A stretch of DNA of 64,000 nucleotides from CBDDCX01 sp965226925 (GTDB taxonomy: Bacteria; Gemmatimonadota; Gemmatimonadetes; Longimicrobiales; Gaopeijiaceae): assembly GCA_965226925.1 (NCBI GenBank), contig CBDDEN010000004.1:57966-121965 (forward strand), written 5' to 3'. Shown here in pieces: positions 17,523-26,221 of this stretch. Below the pieces are notes generated by a model that saw only the letters and a program-made list of their open reading frames with translations, made no database searches and was not told the origin of the DNA. A program made the translations under genes and the position numbers. The stretch's first letter is position 1. The number at the start of each line of letters is the position of its first letter.

Positions 17523-17996
17523 TCGTAGCGCTCACCAGCCGACGGTACCTCGGTCACAGGATTCAGCACTCCGGCCAGACTTTCCAATGAGTTTCCGCGC
17601 GCGCTAACTACTAATTGTGCTGCATCGGCAGCCGTACCATCACATTAGTCAGGCTGCTTGGATCGCAACCTAGTCCCACCGGATCGACCTCCGAAAGGCA
17701 GCCCCCGTTGATTCCGACTGGCGCCGTAAGGGATTATGCCGCGAGTTGCGCAGCCTAATCGCTCACCTACCGACCATCAACATGCAGCATAATCCCGTAT
17801 CGTCGGCCGGATTCACACGATGACCCACCGAGTTGGCGGTCTAAGATGGATCATTGCCTCGGTGACGTCCGCCACCGCTCCGAGACGGTGGAGTTCAGAG
17901 TCGAACAACACCCCGAGCAACTCGCCGAGCGAGCCCAAAAAGTGGCCCGCTTGTCACTGTGAGTGTCACTACGTCGAAGATCAGCGCCTTGAGACA
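17523..17996. other. Non-coding stretch with a repeated GATTMTGCYGCR motif
   Basis: No credible gene is present. Three copies of a 12-base motif cluster here: GATTATGCCGCG at 17732-17743 (plus), and GATTAGGCTGCG and GATTATGCTGCA on the minus strand at 17749-17760 and 17783-17794. The outer pair forms a perfect 10-bp inverted repeat (GGGATTATGC at 17730-17739, GCATAATCCC at 17787-17796). A related copy, GATTCTGCTGCG, lies on the other side of brnTA at 16949-16960. Confidence 0.45.
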
Positions 17997-18032
17997 GAGG
18001 CCCCGCAGGGCTAGAAAGCCTTACGGGGCCTC
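17997..18032 (-). terminator. Intrinsic terminator of tRNA-Arg
   Basis: The perfect 9-bp arms GAGGCCCCG and CGGGGCCTC enclose a second stem (AGGGCT/AGCCTT). On the minus strand this hairpin begins ten bases after the tRNA 3' end. It is followed by TGTCTC rather than a long T-run. Confidence 0.7.
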
Positions 18033-18041
18033 ATGTTCTAG

Positions 18042-18115
<74 letters not shown>

Positions 18116-18322
18116 GTGTGCGAGACCTGGTTCGGCCGCCGCGATGCTAATGATCGCCACTTCACTGCGCGGGTCAAGGTTCGAAGCGTGTGGGTGGCGA
18201 GGCGGGCGCCGTCCCTATCGACAGCTCGAGCGGTGCGCCCGACAGGATGGACCTGCGGGGGCTGAAACGGGGAACGCTCTGAGAAGCGCGGCGGGGAACG
18301 CGCCCGCCGCCGGTTAGGCGAC

Positions 18323-18716
<394 letters not shown>

Positions 18717-18828
18717 TACGAACCCGTTCGGACGACAAATCCGGCACCGAGGCGCCGGATTCTCGAACCGCTCTGGTACGTCTAACTCTAAAACCGACCA
18801 TCATTTGGAGCAACGAGAGCGCGTGCGC

Positions 18829-19428
18829 TCAGAAGGTCCAGAACACTCCCGCGCTCATCTCGGAGCTGGAGTGGGTGATGAGCTCGTGGTTGTCTTGCCG
18901 GAACCGGAACTCCGCTCGGACCCCCAGGTGATCGGAAACCCAAAGGCGGAAGCCCACCGGAAAGTAGAAGGTGTTTCGCGAGAAACGCTGACCGTCCGAG
19001 TCGCTGTCATACCGCGCGAACAGGCCGGCGGACGCACCCGCGTATGGCTCGAAGGGGCCGAATGGATGTCGAAACTGCACCCCGACCGTGAGCGCGAACA
19101 GGTTCGCGCTCTTCGCGGGTAGCGAAGGGTCGTATACGAAGTCGTCGTCCAACTGCACGTCCGGACGGCTGTACCACGCCTCGACCTCCACACGGGCGTA
19201 GTCGGCCATGCGTGTGTCGGCCCGCACCGAGAAGGTGGGGAAGTTCTCGTCGTTGGACGGCTCGTAGCTCAGCGACCCTCCCGTGACCCCTACGCTCCAG
19301 CTATCCCTCAGAGCCGGTGGGTCGGACGCCTGGCCTGACAGCGGTGATTCCCCGAGCAGGACCATGGCAAGGGCACACCCGAGGGCCTGCAGGCCCGGGA
19401 TGCGGAACGAGGGGCTAGGAGCCTTCAC
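18829..19428 (-). CDS. Small outer-membrane beta-barrel protein
   Basis: The 199-residue product has a signal peptide (LQALGCALAMVLLGESPLSGQA). About eight amphipathic strands follow, such as WSVGVTGGSLSYEP, ARVEVEAWYS, LTVGVQFRHPF and YAGASAGLFARYD. It ends in an aromatic strand (MSAGVFWTF), as required for recognition by the Bam machinery. This is the OmpA/OmpW-like 'outer membrane beta-barrel' style; no specific function can be given. The GTG at 19428 with AGGA upstream is preferred over a longer frame lacking a signal at its N-terminus. Confidence 0.75.
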   Translation of the reverse strand: MKAPSPSFRIPGLQALGCALAMVLLGESPLSGQASDPPALRDSWSVGVTGGSLSYEPSNDENFPTFSVRADTRMADYARVEVEAWYSRPDVQLDDDFVYDPSLPAKSANLFALTVGVQFRHPFGPFEPYAGASAGLFARYDSDSDGQRFSRNTFYFPVGFRLWVSDHLGVRAEFRFRQDNHELITHSSSEMSAGVFWTF

Positions 19429-19621
19429 TTTGGATATCCTGCTGAGAGGTCGTTTCCTTCGCGGGGCTAACACTAGTCGTCCGGTTCCACGGGGGCCAGA
19501 CGGGGGAGCCCTGGCCTCATCACCCGCGGCCGTCAATGTTTGGCCGCTCGTCACAGGCGCCGCTGTGAGCGCGGCGGCGAGCACGAGGGAGATCTTCGAA
19601 CGGCAAGGAGCGTTCCAAGCG

Positions 19622-20779
19622 GTGCAGCCCAAACCATCCTACGACATCGAGGCCTGGAGGCGGCAGATCCCGATCCTCCAGACCCTGATTCCCATGAACA
19701 ACTGCTCGCAGGCACCCCAGGCGACTTCCGTCCGGGAGGCCGCAGAGCGTTACCTGGATTCCTGGCGCGACGACGTGATGGACTGGGAGCCCTGGATCGC
19801 GGAGGTGGAGCGCGCACGGGCGGAGTTCGCCCGGCTGATCAACGCGGATCCGGAAGACGTCGGGATCTGCGGATCCGTGTCGCAGGCGACGGCGGCGGTT
19901 GCCGGGGCGCTCGTCTACGACGCCTCGCGCGACACGGTCGTGGTGTCCCAGGCGGAGTTTCCCACGGTGGGTCATGTCTGGTTGGCTCACCAACGCCTCG
20001 GAGCCAAACTCCGTTGGGTGCCTGTGGAAGGCGGTCAGATCTCCATCGATCGGTACTCGGAGACGCTCGCCGACGATGTCGCGTTGGTGTCCGCGTGCCA
20101 CGGCTACTATCAGACCGGCTTCAAGCAGGATCTCGAGGCCCTCGTCGAGTTGACCCACCGAGCCGGCGCCCTGCTCTTCGTCGACGCGTACCAGACCCTC
20201 GGGACCCACCCGATCGACGTGCAGTCGCTGGACGTCGACTTTCTCGCATCCGGAAGCCTAAAGTACCTCATGGGCGTGCCGGGCATCGCCTTCCTCTACG
20301 TGAAGCGCGAGGTCGCGGAGCGGCTGGAGCCCAACGTCACGGGCTGGTTCGGCCAGAGGCATCCTTACGCGTTCGAGGTGGACGTGCTGGACTTTGCCGG
20401 GGGTGCTCGCCGCTTCGACACGGGTACACCCCCCATTCCCAACGCCTATATCGCCCGCGCCGGGATGGAGATCATCAGCGAGGTGGGGCCAGCGGCGATC
20501 CAGGAGTGGACGGAGGAGCTTTCACGGCGACTCATCGAGGGCGGCCGGGAGCGAGGCCTCGCTCGGATCGGCCCGGACGATCCGGCACGAAAGACCCCGA
20601 GCACGGCCTTCGTGTGCCCCGGAGACTCCCACGTGTCCGAGGCGATGTTGCGCGAGCGCGGCGTGATCGGCTCGGCGCGGGGGCACGTGGTGAGGATGGC
20701 TCCCCACTTCTACTCCACCATCGAGGACGTGGACTCGGCGCTCGACGCCTTGGCCGAGGTATTCGGAGAGCTCGCGTAA
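19622..20779 (+). CDS. Class V PLP-dependent aminotransferase-like enzyme (cysteine-desulfurase fold)
   Basis: This is a fold-type I PLP enzyme of about 385 residues. The cofactor lysine lies in ASGSLKYLMGVPG, preceded by the Asp/Gln contacts in LLFVDAYQTLGTHP. Other family blocks are VSACHGYYQTG, RRFDTGTPPIPN and RGHVVRMAPHFYSTIEDVD. It could be a kynureninase-like, selenocysteine-lyase-like or aminotransferase enzyme, and sequence alone does not decide. The frame is open much further upstream, but that part overlaps the divergent barrel gene. The GTG at 19622 has AAGGAG twelve bases upstream and precedes the conserved IPILQTLIPMNNCSQ. An NSS transporter follows 51 bases downstream on the same strand, suggesting joint amino-acid metabolism. 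Confidence 0.8.
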   Translation: MQPKPSYDIEAWRRQIPILQTLIPMNNCSQAPQATSVREAAERYLDSWRDDVMDWEPWIAEVERARAEFARLINADPEDVGICGSVSQATAAVAGALVYDASRDTVVVSQAEFPTVGHVWLAHQRLGAKLRWVPVEGGQISIDRYSETLADDVALVSACHGYYQTGFKQDLEALVELTHRAGALLFVDAYQTLGTHPIDVQSLDVDFLASGSLKYLMGVPGIAFLYVKREVAERLEPNVTGWFGQRHPYAFEVDVLDFAGGARRFDTGTPPIPNAYIARAGMEIISEVGPAAIQEWTEELSRRLIEGGRERGLARIGPDDPARKTPSTAFVCPGDSHVSEAMLRERGVIGSARGHVVRMAPHFYSTIEDVDSALDALAEVFGELA

Positions 20780-20830
20780 CACGATGCACCGCTTTGTCGC
20801 GAATACCCCGAGAGGCCGGGGAGCCCACGG

Positions 20831-22183
20831 ATGACCGAGGGCGCCGGTCTGACCCGCGAGACCTTCACGTCCCGCCTGGGTCTCGTGGCCACGATGATCG
20901 GTGTGGCCGTGGGGCTGGGAAACGTGTGGCGGTTCCCCTACATGGTGGGACGCTTCGGGGGAGCGGCGTTCGTCCTCGTGTACCTGGTCCTGGCGCTCCT
21001 GATCGGCATTCCGGCACTCATGGCCGAGTGGTCGCTCGGGCGTCACACACGGCGCGGGAGCGTCGGCGCGTTCGCCGAGGCCGGCCTGCCCGCCGGAGCA
21101 GCCCTCGGCTGGATCTTCTTCTTCGCCGTCACCGCGGCGAACGGCTACTACAGCACGGCCATCGGCTGGGTCTTGTATCATGGGGTGGCGGAGGCCGCGG
21201 CGCTGTTGGGAACGCCCTTCGACCCGTCGAGGGTCCTGCCTCCGGAGGCGGGCTTCAGCCCCACGTCGCTGGGACTCCAACTGCTCTGCACGTCCACCGT
21301 GGTCCTGGCCTGCGTCTTCGTGTTGGTGAGGGGACTCAGGTCGGGCATCGAGCGGGCCAGTTCCGTGATCACGCCCATGCTCTTCGTGATCCTCGTGATC
21401 CTCGTCGTACGCGGGCTCACGCTGCCGGGCGCGGACGAGGGGGTCCGCTGGTTCCTGCTCAAGTTCGAGCTCAGCGACCTGAACGCTGCCGTGGTTCTCT
21501 CCGCCCTGGGTCAGGTGGTCTTCTCGTTGGCGCTGGGCGGCACTTTCATGGTGGTGTACGGATCGTACCTGAATGAAAGCGACGCCCTGGGGTCGAACGC
21601 CATTCTCACCGTCGTGGGGGATACGGGAGCCGGGCTCCTCGCCGGGTTGGCGATATTCCCCGCTGTCTTCGCCTTGGGCCTCGAACCCGGGAGCGGCCCC
21701 GGCCTCATCTTCGCAACCCTCCCACTGGTCTTCGCCGGGATGCCCGCCGGGCACCTCTTCGGTCTGCTCTTCTTCGTCGCGCTGGGCGGCGCCGCCTACC
21801 TCAGCGCCGTGGCGGCCTTCGAGGTGCTGGTGGCCGGCCTGACGGACAACGCGGACATGAGCCGGAGCCGCGCCGTCTGGATCGTGGCCGGAAGCGTGGT
21901 AGCATTGGCGGTGCCCCCCATGATCAACCTCAGGATCTTCATCCCGTGGGATCTCACGTTCGGCACCGGATTCCAAACGGTTGGAGCGCTGGCCGCCGCG
22001 GTTACCGTGGGGTGGGCCCTGAGCCGAGGTGAGGCCCTGAAGCAGTTGGCCGGGGATCGAGCGGATTCGAGGCTGTTCCGGTGGCTCTACCTTTGGATTC
22101 GGTTCGTCGTCCCGGGAGCCATCCTGGCCGTGGGCAGCTGGTGGGTGCTCACCGAAGTGCTGGGAGTGGTCGGCGGCGTCTAG
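20831..22183 (+). CDS. Sodium-dependent amino-acid transporter, NSS (SNF) family
   Basis: The 450-residue protein has the neurotransmitter:sodium symporter signature in helix 1, IGVAVGLGNVWRFPYM, followed by NGGG-like GGAAFVLVYL and GIPALMAEWSLGRHTRRG. About 11-12 membrane helices are predicted. Bacterial NSS proteins import amino acids such as Leu, Trp, Met or Tyr with Na+ at the inner membrane. The start ATG at 20831 lies shortly after the class V PLP enzyme and the two are probably co-transcribed. Genes in other frames here are shadows. Confidence 0.92.
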   Translation: MTEGAGLTRETFTSRLGLVATMIGVAVGLGNVWRFPYMVGRFGGAAFVLVYLVLALLIGIPALMAEWSLGRHTRRGSVGAFAEAGLPAGAALGWIFFFAVTAANGYYSTAIGWVLYHGVAEAAALLGTPFDPSRVLPPEAGFSPTSLGLQLLCTSTVVLACVFVLVRGLRSGIERASSVITPMLFVILVILVVRGLTLPGADEGVRWFLLKFELSDLNAAVVLSALGQVVFSLALGGTFMVVYGSYLNESDALGSNAILTVVGDTGAGLLAGLAIFPAVFALGLEPGSGPGLIFATLPLVFAGMPAGHLFGLLFFVALGGAAYLSAVAAFEVLVAGLTDNADMSRSRAVWIVAGSVVALAVPPMINLRIFIPWDLTFGTGFQTVGALAAAVTVGWALSRGEALKQLAGDRADSRLFRWLYLWIRFVVPGAILAVGSWWVLTEVLGVVGGV

Positions 22184-22235
22184 AAGGGGGTCCGACAACT
22201 TCCGGAGCGGAGTCCAGCGATTCCCGGAGCGGGGT

Positions 22236-23132
22236 CTACCCGGCGGCCATCCACCTATAGATGGCCCGGACGTTCAACGGGAACCAGGCGTCGTACTGAC
22301 CCCAGTCGCTGAACTCCGGCAACCGAATCTGGTCCGCGGCCCGGTCCTCCGACCATCCCGCGTCGAGTGCCTTCCTCACTTCGGACCGAAGCTGATCGTA
22401 GTAGCGGATCTGACGATGGATGGAGCTTCGATCCCCCGACGGACCGTGCCCGAAGACCATCGTCTCGAAGTCGATCTCCAGAAGCCGGGCCACGGATTCG
22501 AAGAAGTCGGGGAAGATCCAGGTCCGCATGTCCTGATAGCCGACCCGATCGTGGGATACGAAGTCCACCGCGAACGCGACCGCCACGTCCGGAACGAACA
22601 CCACGGTCGAGTTGTCGGTGTGGTTCGCGCCCACGTAGTGCAGCTCGATGTCCCGCCCACCGAGGGTGATGGACATGAACTCCTGGTAGGTGACCGTCGG
22701 TGCGGGAAGGACCGCATTGCCACCGGCCTGGATGGCCGCGACCGAGTTGCGATGCGCGATGATGGGCACCGTCTGGCCCATCTCGCTCATGAGCGCCGGC
22801 GCGCCCGTCGCGTGATCGGCATCCTGGTGACTGTAGATGACAGCCACCAGGGGAGCATCCGGGGCGACCTTCTTGATCTCCTTGGCGTACTGCGTGGCCG
22901 CCTCGGGCGAAATCGGGTCCACGGCAACGACGCCGACCGGAGTGACCACGAAGAAGCCGTTGTGCCCCTGCCACCGGTACTGGTAGACGCCGTCGGCGAC
23001 GCGGGTGGTCTCGTAGTCCGGGCCTTGTGCATCGACCTCGAGGGGGCCCAGCGCGAAGAGCGTGCCGATGGCGAAAGCGGCCACGAAGGACATGGGCCTC
23101 GACTGCACCGAGGAGTATCTGACTCGTATCAT
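22236..23132 (-). CDS. Exported metallo-beta-lactamase-fold hydrolase
   Basis: This is a 298-residue secreted MBL-fold protein with a signal peptide (FVAAFAIGTLFALGPLEVDAQ). The metal motif reads YSHQDADHATG, the HxDxDH variant also seen in ComEC-like proteins, instead of HxHxDH. Further ligands are in VGANHTDNSTVVFV and VFGHGPSG. Its likely role is hydrolysis of an ester, thioester or lactone in the periplasm, with substrate unknown. Candidate start codons include an internal ATG at MSFVAAF, which would give a tighter signal peptide. It converges on the NSS transporter gene. Confidence 0.85.
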   Translation of the reverse strand: MIRVRYSSVQSRPMSFVAAFAIGTLFALGPLEVDAQGPDYETTRVADGVYQYRWQGHNGFFVVTPVGVVAVDPISPEAATQYAKEIKKVAPDAPLVAVIYSHQDADHATGAPALMSEMGQTVPIIAHRNSVAAIQAGGNAVLPAPTVTYQEFMSITLGGRDIELHYVGANHTDNSTVVFVPDVAVAFAVDFVSHDRVGYQDMRTWIFPDFFESVARLLEIDFETMVFGHGPSGDRSSIHRQIRYYDQLRSEVRKALDAGWSEDRAADQIRLPEFSDWGQYDAWFPLNVRAIYRWMAAG

Positions 23133-23194
23133 GGAATGCTCCTGAACGGCTCGATCCGGATACCGGGTGCCTGTCCGGTCGACTCTCGTGTTGG

Positions 23195-24031
23195 TTACGG
23201 AATGGTGGGCAGCATAGCGCCCGCGTCCAGCAGGTCCTGGGCTATCGTCGCGTCGAGGGCAAAGACCAAGACGAACCCTCCGACTCCCAGGATCAGGGCG
23301 ATCATGAACACGGTGTACGATATCCTGAGAAGTCGGAACTTCTTCTTGAGCACCTGACCGAGCCCGTACAGATCCCGGACCATGTTGATGTAGAGGTGGT
23401 CGGGCGTCAGCCTCAGGTTCTTCATTCCCTCCACGAAGTCCTCCTCCGACAGGTTCACGAAGTTGCCGAAGAAGAGGATGTTGGAGTCGTTTCGATCGAT
23501 GTCCTCCAACGTGAGCGGCTGGCTACTCACCCGGGGCCGCGCGGCCAGGACGGCGTAGACGAGCGCGACGAGGCATCCCAGGAGCAGAATGCTCACGGGC
23601 AGCACGAGGAGGGGCAAGCCTCCGATTCGGGGAGCCAAGGCAGCCAGGGTGATCGAGATGATCAAACCGTTCACGCTGATCATGATGTTCGCTTTGGCGT
23701 CGGCCAGGCTGACGAGGTCCTGGTGGACCCGGTAGCTGGTCCGGAACATCGTCTCGATACCGCGTGACGACCCGAGCGTGGTCGGTTTGTTCTTCTTTTT
23801 CTTGCCCTTCTTGCCCTTCTTGCCCTTCTTGCCACCGGTGTCGCCGTCCGGCTCTTCTCCGACCCCCTCGGGGCCACCATCGGACGCTCCCGCCGAAGCC
23901 GTCGCCGAAACTTCTCCGGGGCCGTACAAAAACGGCGCTCCTACGTCTCCAGACTCGGCGGGGCCTGAACCTTCAACGGCCTCACCACCGGATTCGGGGG
24001 CTTCTATCGGTTCGCTTCGCTCTACGTCCAT
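23195..24031 (-). CDS. DUF5706 (Pycsar-effector-like) two-pass membrane protein
   Basis: The 278-residue protein has a disordered acidic N-terminus, then a lysine/glycine-rich tract (residues about 66-83), then a DUF5706 domain. The diagnostic segment is LADAKANIMISVNGLIISIT, followed by two hydrophobic helices. NFVNLSEEDF and a final membrane hairpin (SYTVFMIALILGVGGFVLVF) come after. This domain is the transmembrane effector of Pycsar anti-phage systems (PycTM), where cyclic CMP or UMP triggers membrane damage, but it also occurs in proteins with no shown immune role. No nucleotide cyclase is encoded nearby. It follows the broken ppk1 on the same strand. Confidence 0.75.
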   Translation of the reverse strand: MDVERSEPIEAPESGGEAVEGSGPAESGDVGAPFLYGPGEVSATASAGASDGGPEGVGEEPDGDTGGKKGKKGKKGKKKKNKPTTLGSSRGIETMFRTSYRVHQDLVSLADAKANIMISVNGLIISITLAALAPRIGGLPLLVLPVSILLLGCLVALVYAVLAARPRVSSQPLTLEDIDRNDSNILFFGNFVNLSEEDFVEGMKNLRLTPDHLYINMVRDLYGLGQVLKKKFRLLRISYTVFMIALILGVGGFVLVFALDATIAQDLLDAGAMLPTIP

Positions 24032-24047
24032 GTGCTCTCACTCGGGA

Positions 24048-26220
24048 TCAACGGGCCGGAACCTCCCCCAACAGTTCCTCCAAATACCGGTACGTGTCAA
24101 TCTGGCTGCGCACAGAAGCTTCGCCGTGGGCGGTCACTAGGCAGTTGCTTTGGTTACCGTCGAGGATGCGAGCTTTCGTGTCGTCGGCGAGTTGCAGGGC
24201 CAATACATGCAGCAGTTGAGCTTTCACGTCGTGATCGTAGATGGGAAAGGCGATTTCTACGCGACGGTCGAGATTGCGGGTCATCCAATCGGCCGAGGCG
24301 AGGTACAACACGTCGTCACCACCCCGATGGAAGAGGTACATGCGCGAGTGCTCGAGGCCGAAGCGAGTGCTCGAGGAATCGGTCGACGATGTTGCGGCCG
24401 TGGATGTTCGCGCTCAGATCATCGACGCCGGGGCGCAGACAGCAGATACCTCTGATGACCAACTGAACCCGCACGCCCGCAGCGCTGGCCTCATAGAGCC
24501 TATCGATCATGCCGCGATCCTGAAGGCTGTTCATCTTGGCCGTGATCCCCGAAGGACGCCCTGCTCGGGCTGCCTCGATCTCGGTATCGATCAGAGTGTT
24601 GAATCGGTCGCGCAGATGGAAGGGTGCCACAAACAGGTGCTCGAAGTCGGGCTCCACGTCCTCTGCGCTCAGGATGCGGAACACGCGACGGACCTCTTCG
24701 GTGAGCCTCTCGTCCGCCGTCATCAGACCATGGTCCGAATAGACCCGCGCCGTCTTCTCGTTGAAGTTGCCCGTCGCCAAGAGCGCGTAGTACCGACTGG
24801 CGTCTCCCTCTCGGCGACGGACCAGCGCCATCTTGGCGTGTACTTTGATTCCTTGACGGCCATAAAGGGTGCGGACCCCGGCCCGCTCCATCCGCTCGGC
24901 CCAGTCCAGGTTGAGTTCCTCGTCGAAGCGGGCCTGCACTTCCACGAACGCCGACACGTCCTTCCCGTTGCGTGAGGCCTCGATCAACGCCTCCACGACC
25001 GCAGAATCGCGCGCCACGCGGTACAGGGATATCCAGATCGCCTCCACGTCGGGGTCGGAGGCCGCCTCCTCCAGGAAGCGCACGGCGTAGTCGTACGATT
25101 GATACGGGAAATGGAGCAGTCGATCCTTTTGTGCGATTACCGAGAAAAGGTCGGCCGCACTCTCCAGCGCGGGGTGAGGCAGCGGTGGGAGTGACACATC
25201 TTGGTACTGCGGCGCGAAACCGGCCGGGAACCCGAAGAGGTCGTGCAAATTGTGGTAACGCCCGCCCAGGATCAGATCCTCGTCCTGGAGCCCGAGGTGG
25301 GACTTCAGCCGATTCACAATGACGTGCGGTGACCGTTGGTCGTAGAGGAATCGGATCGGGATCCCGGTATGCCGTTTCTTGAGGCTCTTCCGAATGGATT
25401 GCTTGAGGCCCTGATCGAACTCGTCGTCGAGATGAAGGTCGGCGTCACGCGACACCTTCACCGCATAGGCACCCGCAACCACGTGGGTAGGGAACACGCG
25501 CGGGAGGTTGTGACGAATGACGTCATCGAGGAATACCACGTAGCTCCGGCCACCCTCTCGAGGAATAGAGAGGAACCTGCTCAGCGGCGGGCTCGGGACT
25601 TCGACCAGCGCCAGCCTCGACCCCGGGGATCCCACCGCGATGTCCTTGTCCGGCTGAAGTTCAACGACCAGGTAGACCGTGTGGTCCTTCAAGAAGGTCT
25701 CTTCCCCTGACTCCTCCAGGTAGCACGGCTTCAAGAGCGGCTCGACTTGATCGATGAAGTAGTCTTCCAGTGTCGAGTGGTACTCTTGGGGTAGACCGAC
25801 CTCATCGACCAGACCGATTCCCGCCGCACTCAGCCCTGGAAGAATGTCACTTCGAAACGTCGCGCCGAACCGTTCTTGCTGAGCCAGTGCGACCTCGCGG
25901 ATCTCACGAAGCAGCCGCGTAGGGTTGAGTCGACGTTTCTTCCCATTGGCCTTCTTCTTCTTCAGAGACAGGAGGGTTCTCAGGGACGCCACCCGAACCC
26001 GGAAGAACTCATCCAGGTTGGAAGAGAAGATGGCGAGGAACTTGAGGCGTTCAAACAGTGGCACATCAGCGCTCTCCGCCTCTTGAAGCACGCGCTCGTT
26101 GAACGAAAGCCAGCTCAACTCTCTGTTGACATAGCGCGTTCCCGTGGGTTCGACGCCCCACTCCGCCTCGGTGGGATCCGCATCCGTCACGAGCGGGCCT
26201 GGGGGGTCGCGGTCTGCCAC
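24048..26220 (-). pseudogene. ppk1: Polyphosphate kinase 1, frameshifted by a 19-bp duplication
   Basis: Most of PPK1 is present: YVNRELSWLSFNERVLQEA at the start, the PLD-like catalytic part with IKVHAKMALV (autophosphorylated His region), and LLATGNFNEKTARVYSDHG. After VDRFLEHS the frame ends in an unrelated 14-residue tail (stop at 24316). The true C-terminus continues in another frame from 24341 (MYLFHRGGDDVLYLASADWM to 24048). The cause is visible. The 14-mer CCTCGAGCACTCGC occurs twice, at 24344-24357 and 24363-24376, 19 bases apart, and removing one 19-base unit restores the reading frame perfectly. PPK1 makes polyphosphate from ATP. The truncated 634-residue form lacks the conserved SSADWM region and is probably inactive. 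Confidence 0.92.
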
Positions 26221-26221
26221 G

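Noticed and set aside
19540..21576. Plus-strand frame of 678 codons across the aminotransferase and transporter
   Set aside because: It is Arg/Gly/Pro-rich shadow sequence in the wrong frame of two well-recognised genes.
20522..22198. Minus-strand frame of 558 codons
   Set aside because: It is a low-complexity His/Glu/Gly-rich antisense shadow of the NSS transporter gene.
22184..22236. Repeated CCGGAGCGG between the NSS transporter and the MBL gene
   Set aside because: Only two imperfect short direct copies, with no stem and no T-run, so neither a terminator nor a defined repeat can be supported.
23770..23835. Short tandem repeat of a 9-base unit (GGCAAGAAG-like)
   Set aside because: It encodes the Lys/Gly-rich tract of the DUF5706 protein in frame and is not a CRISPR array or separate element.
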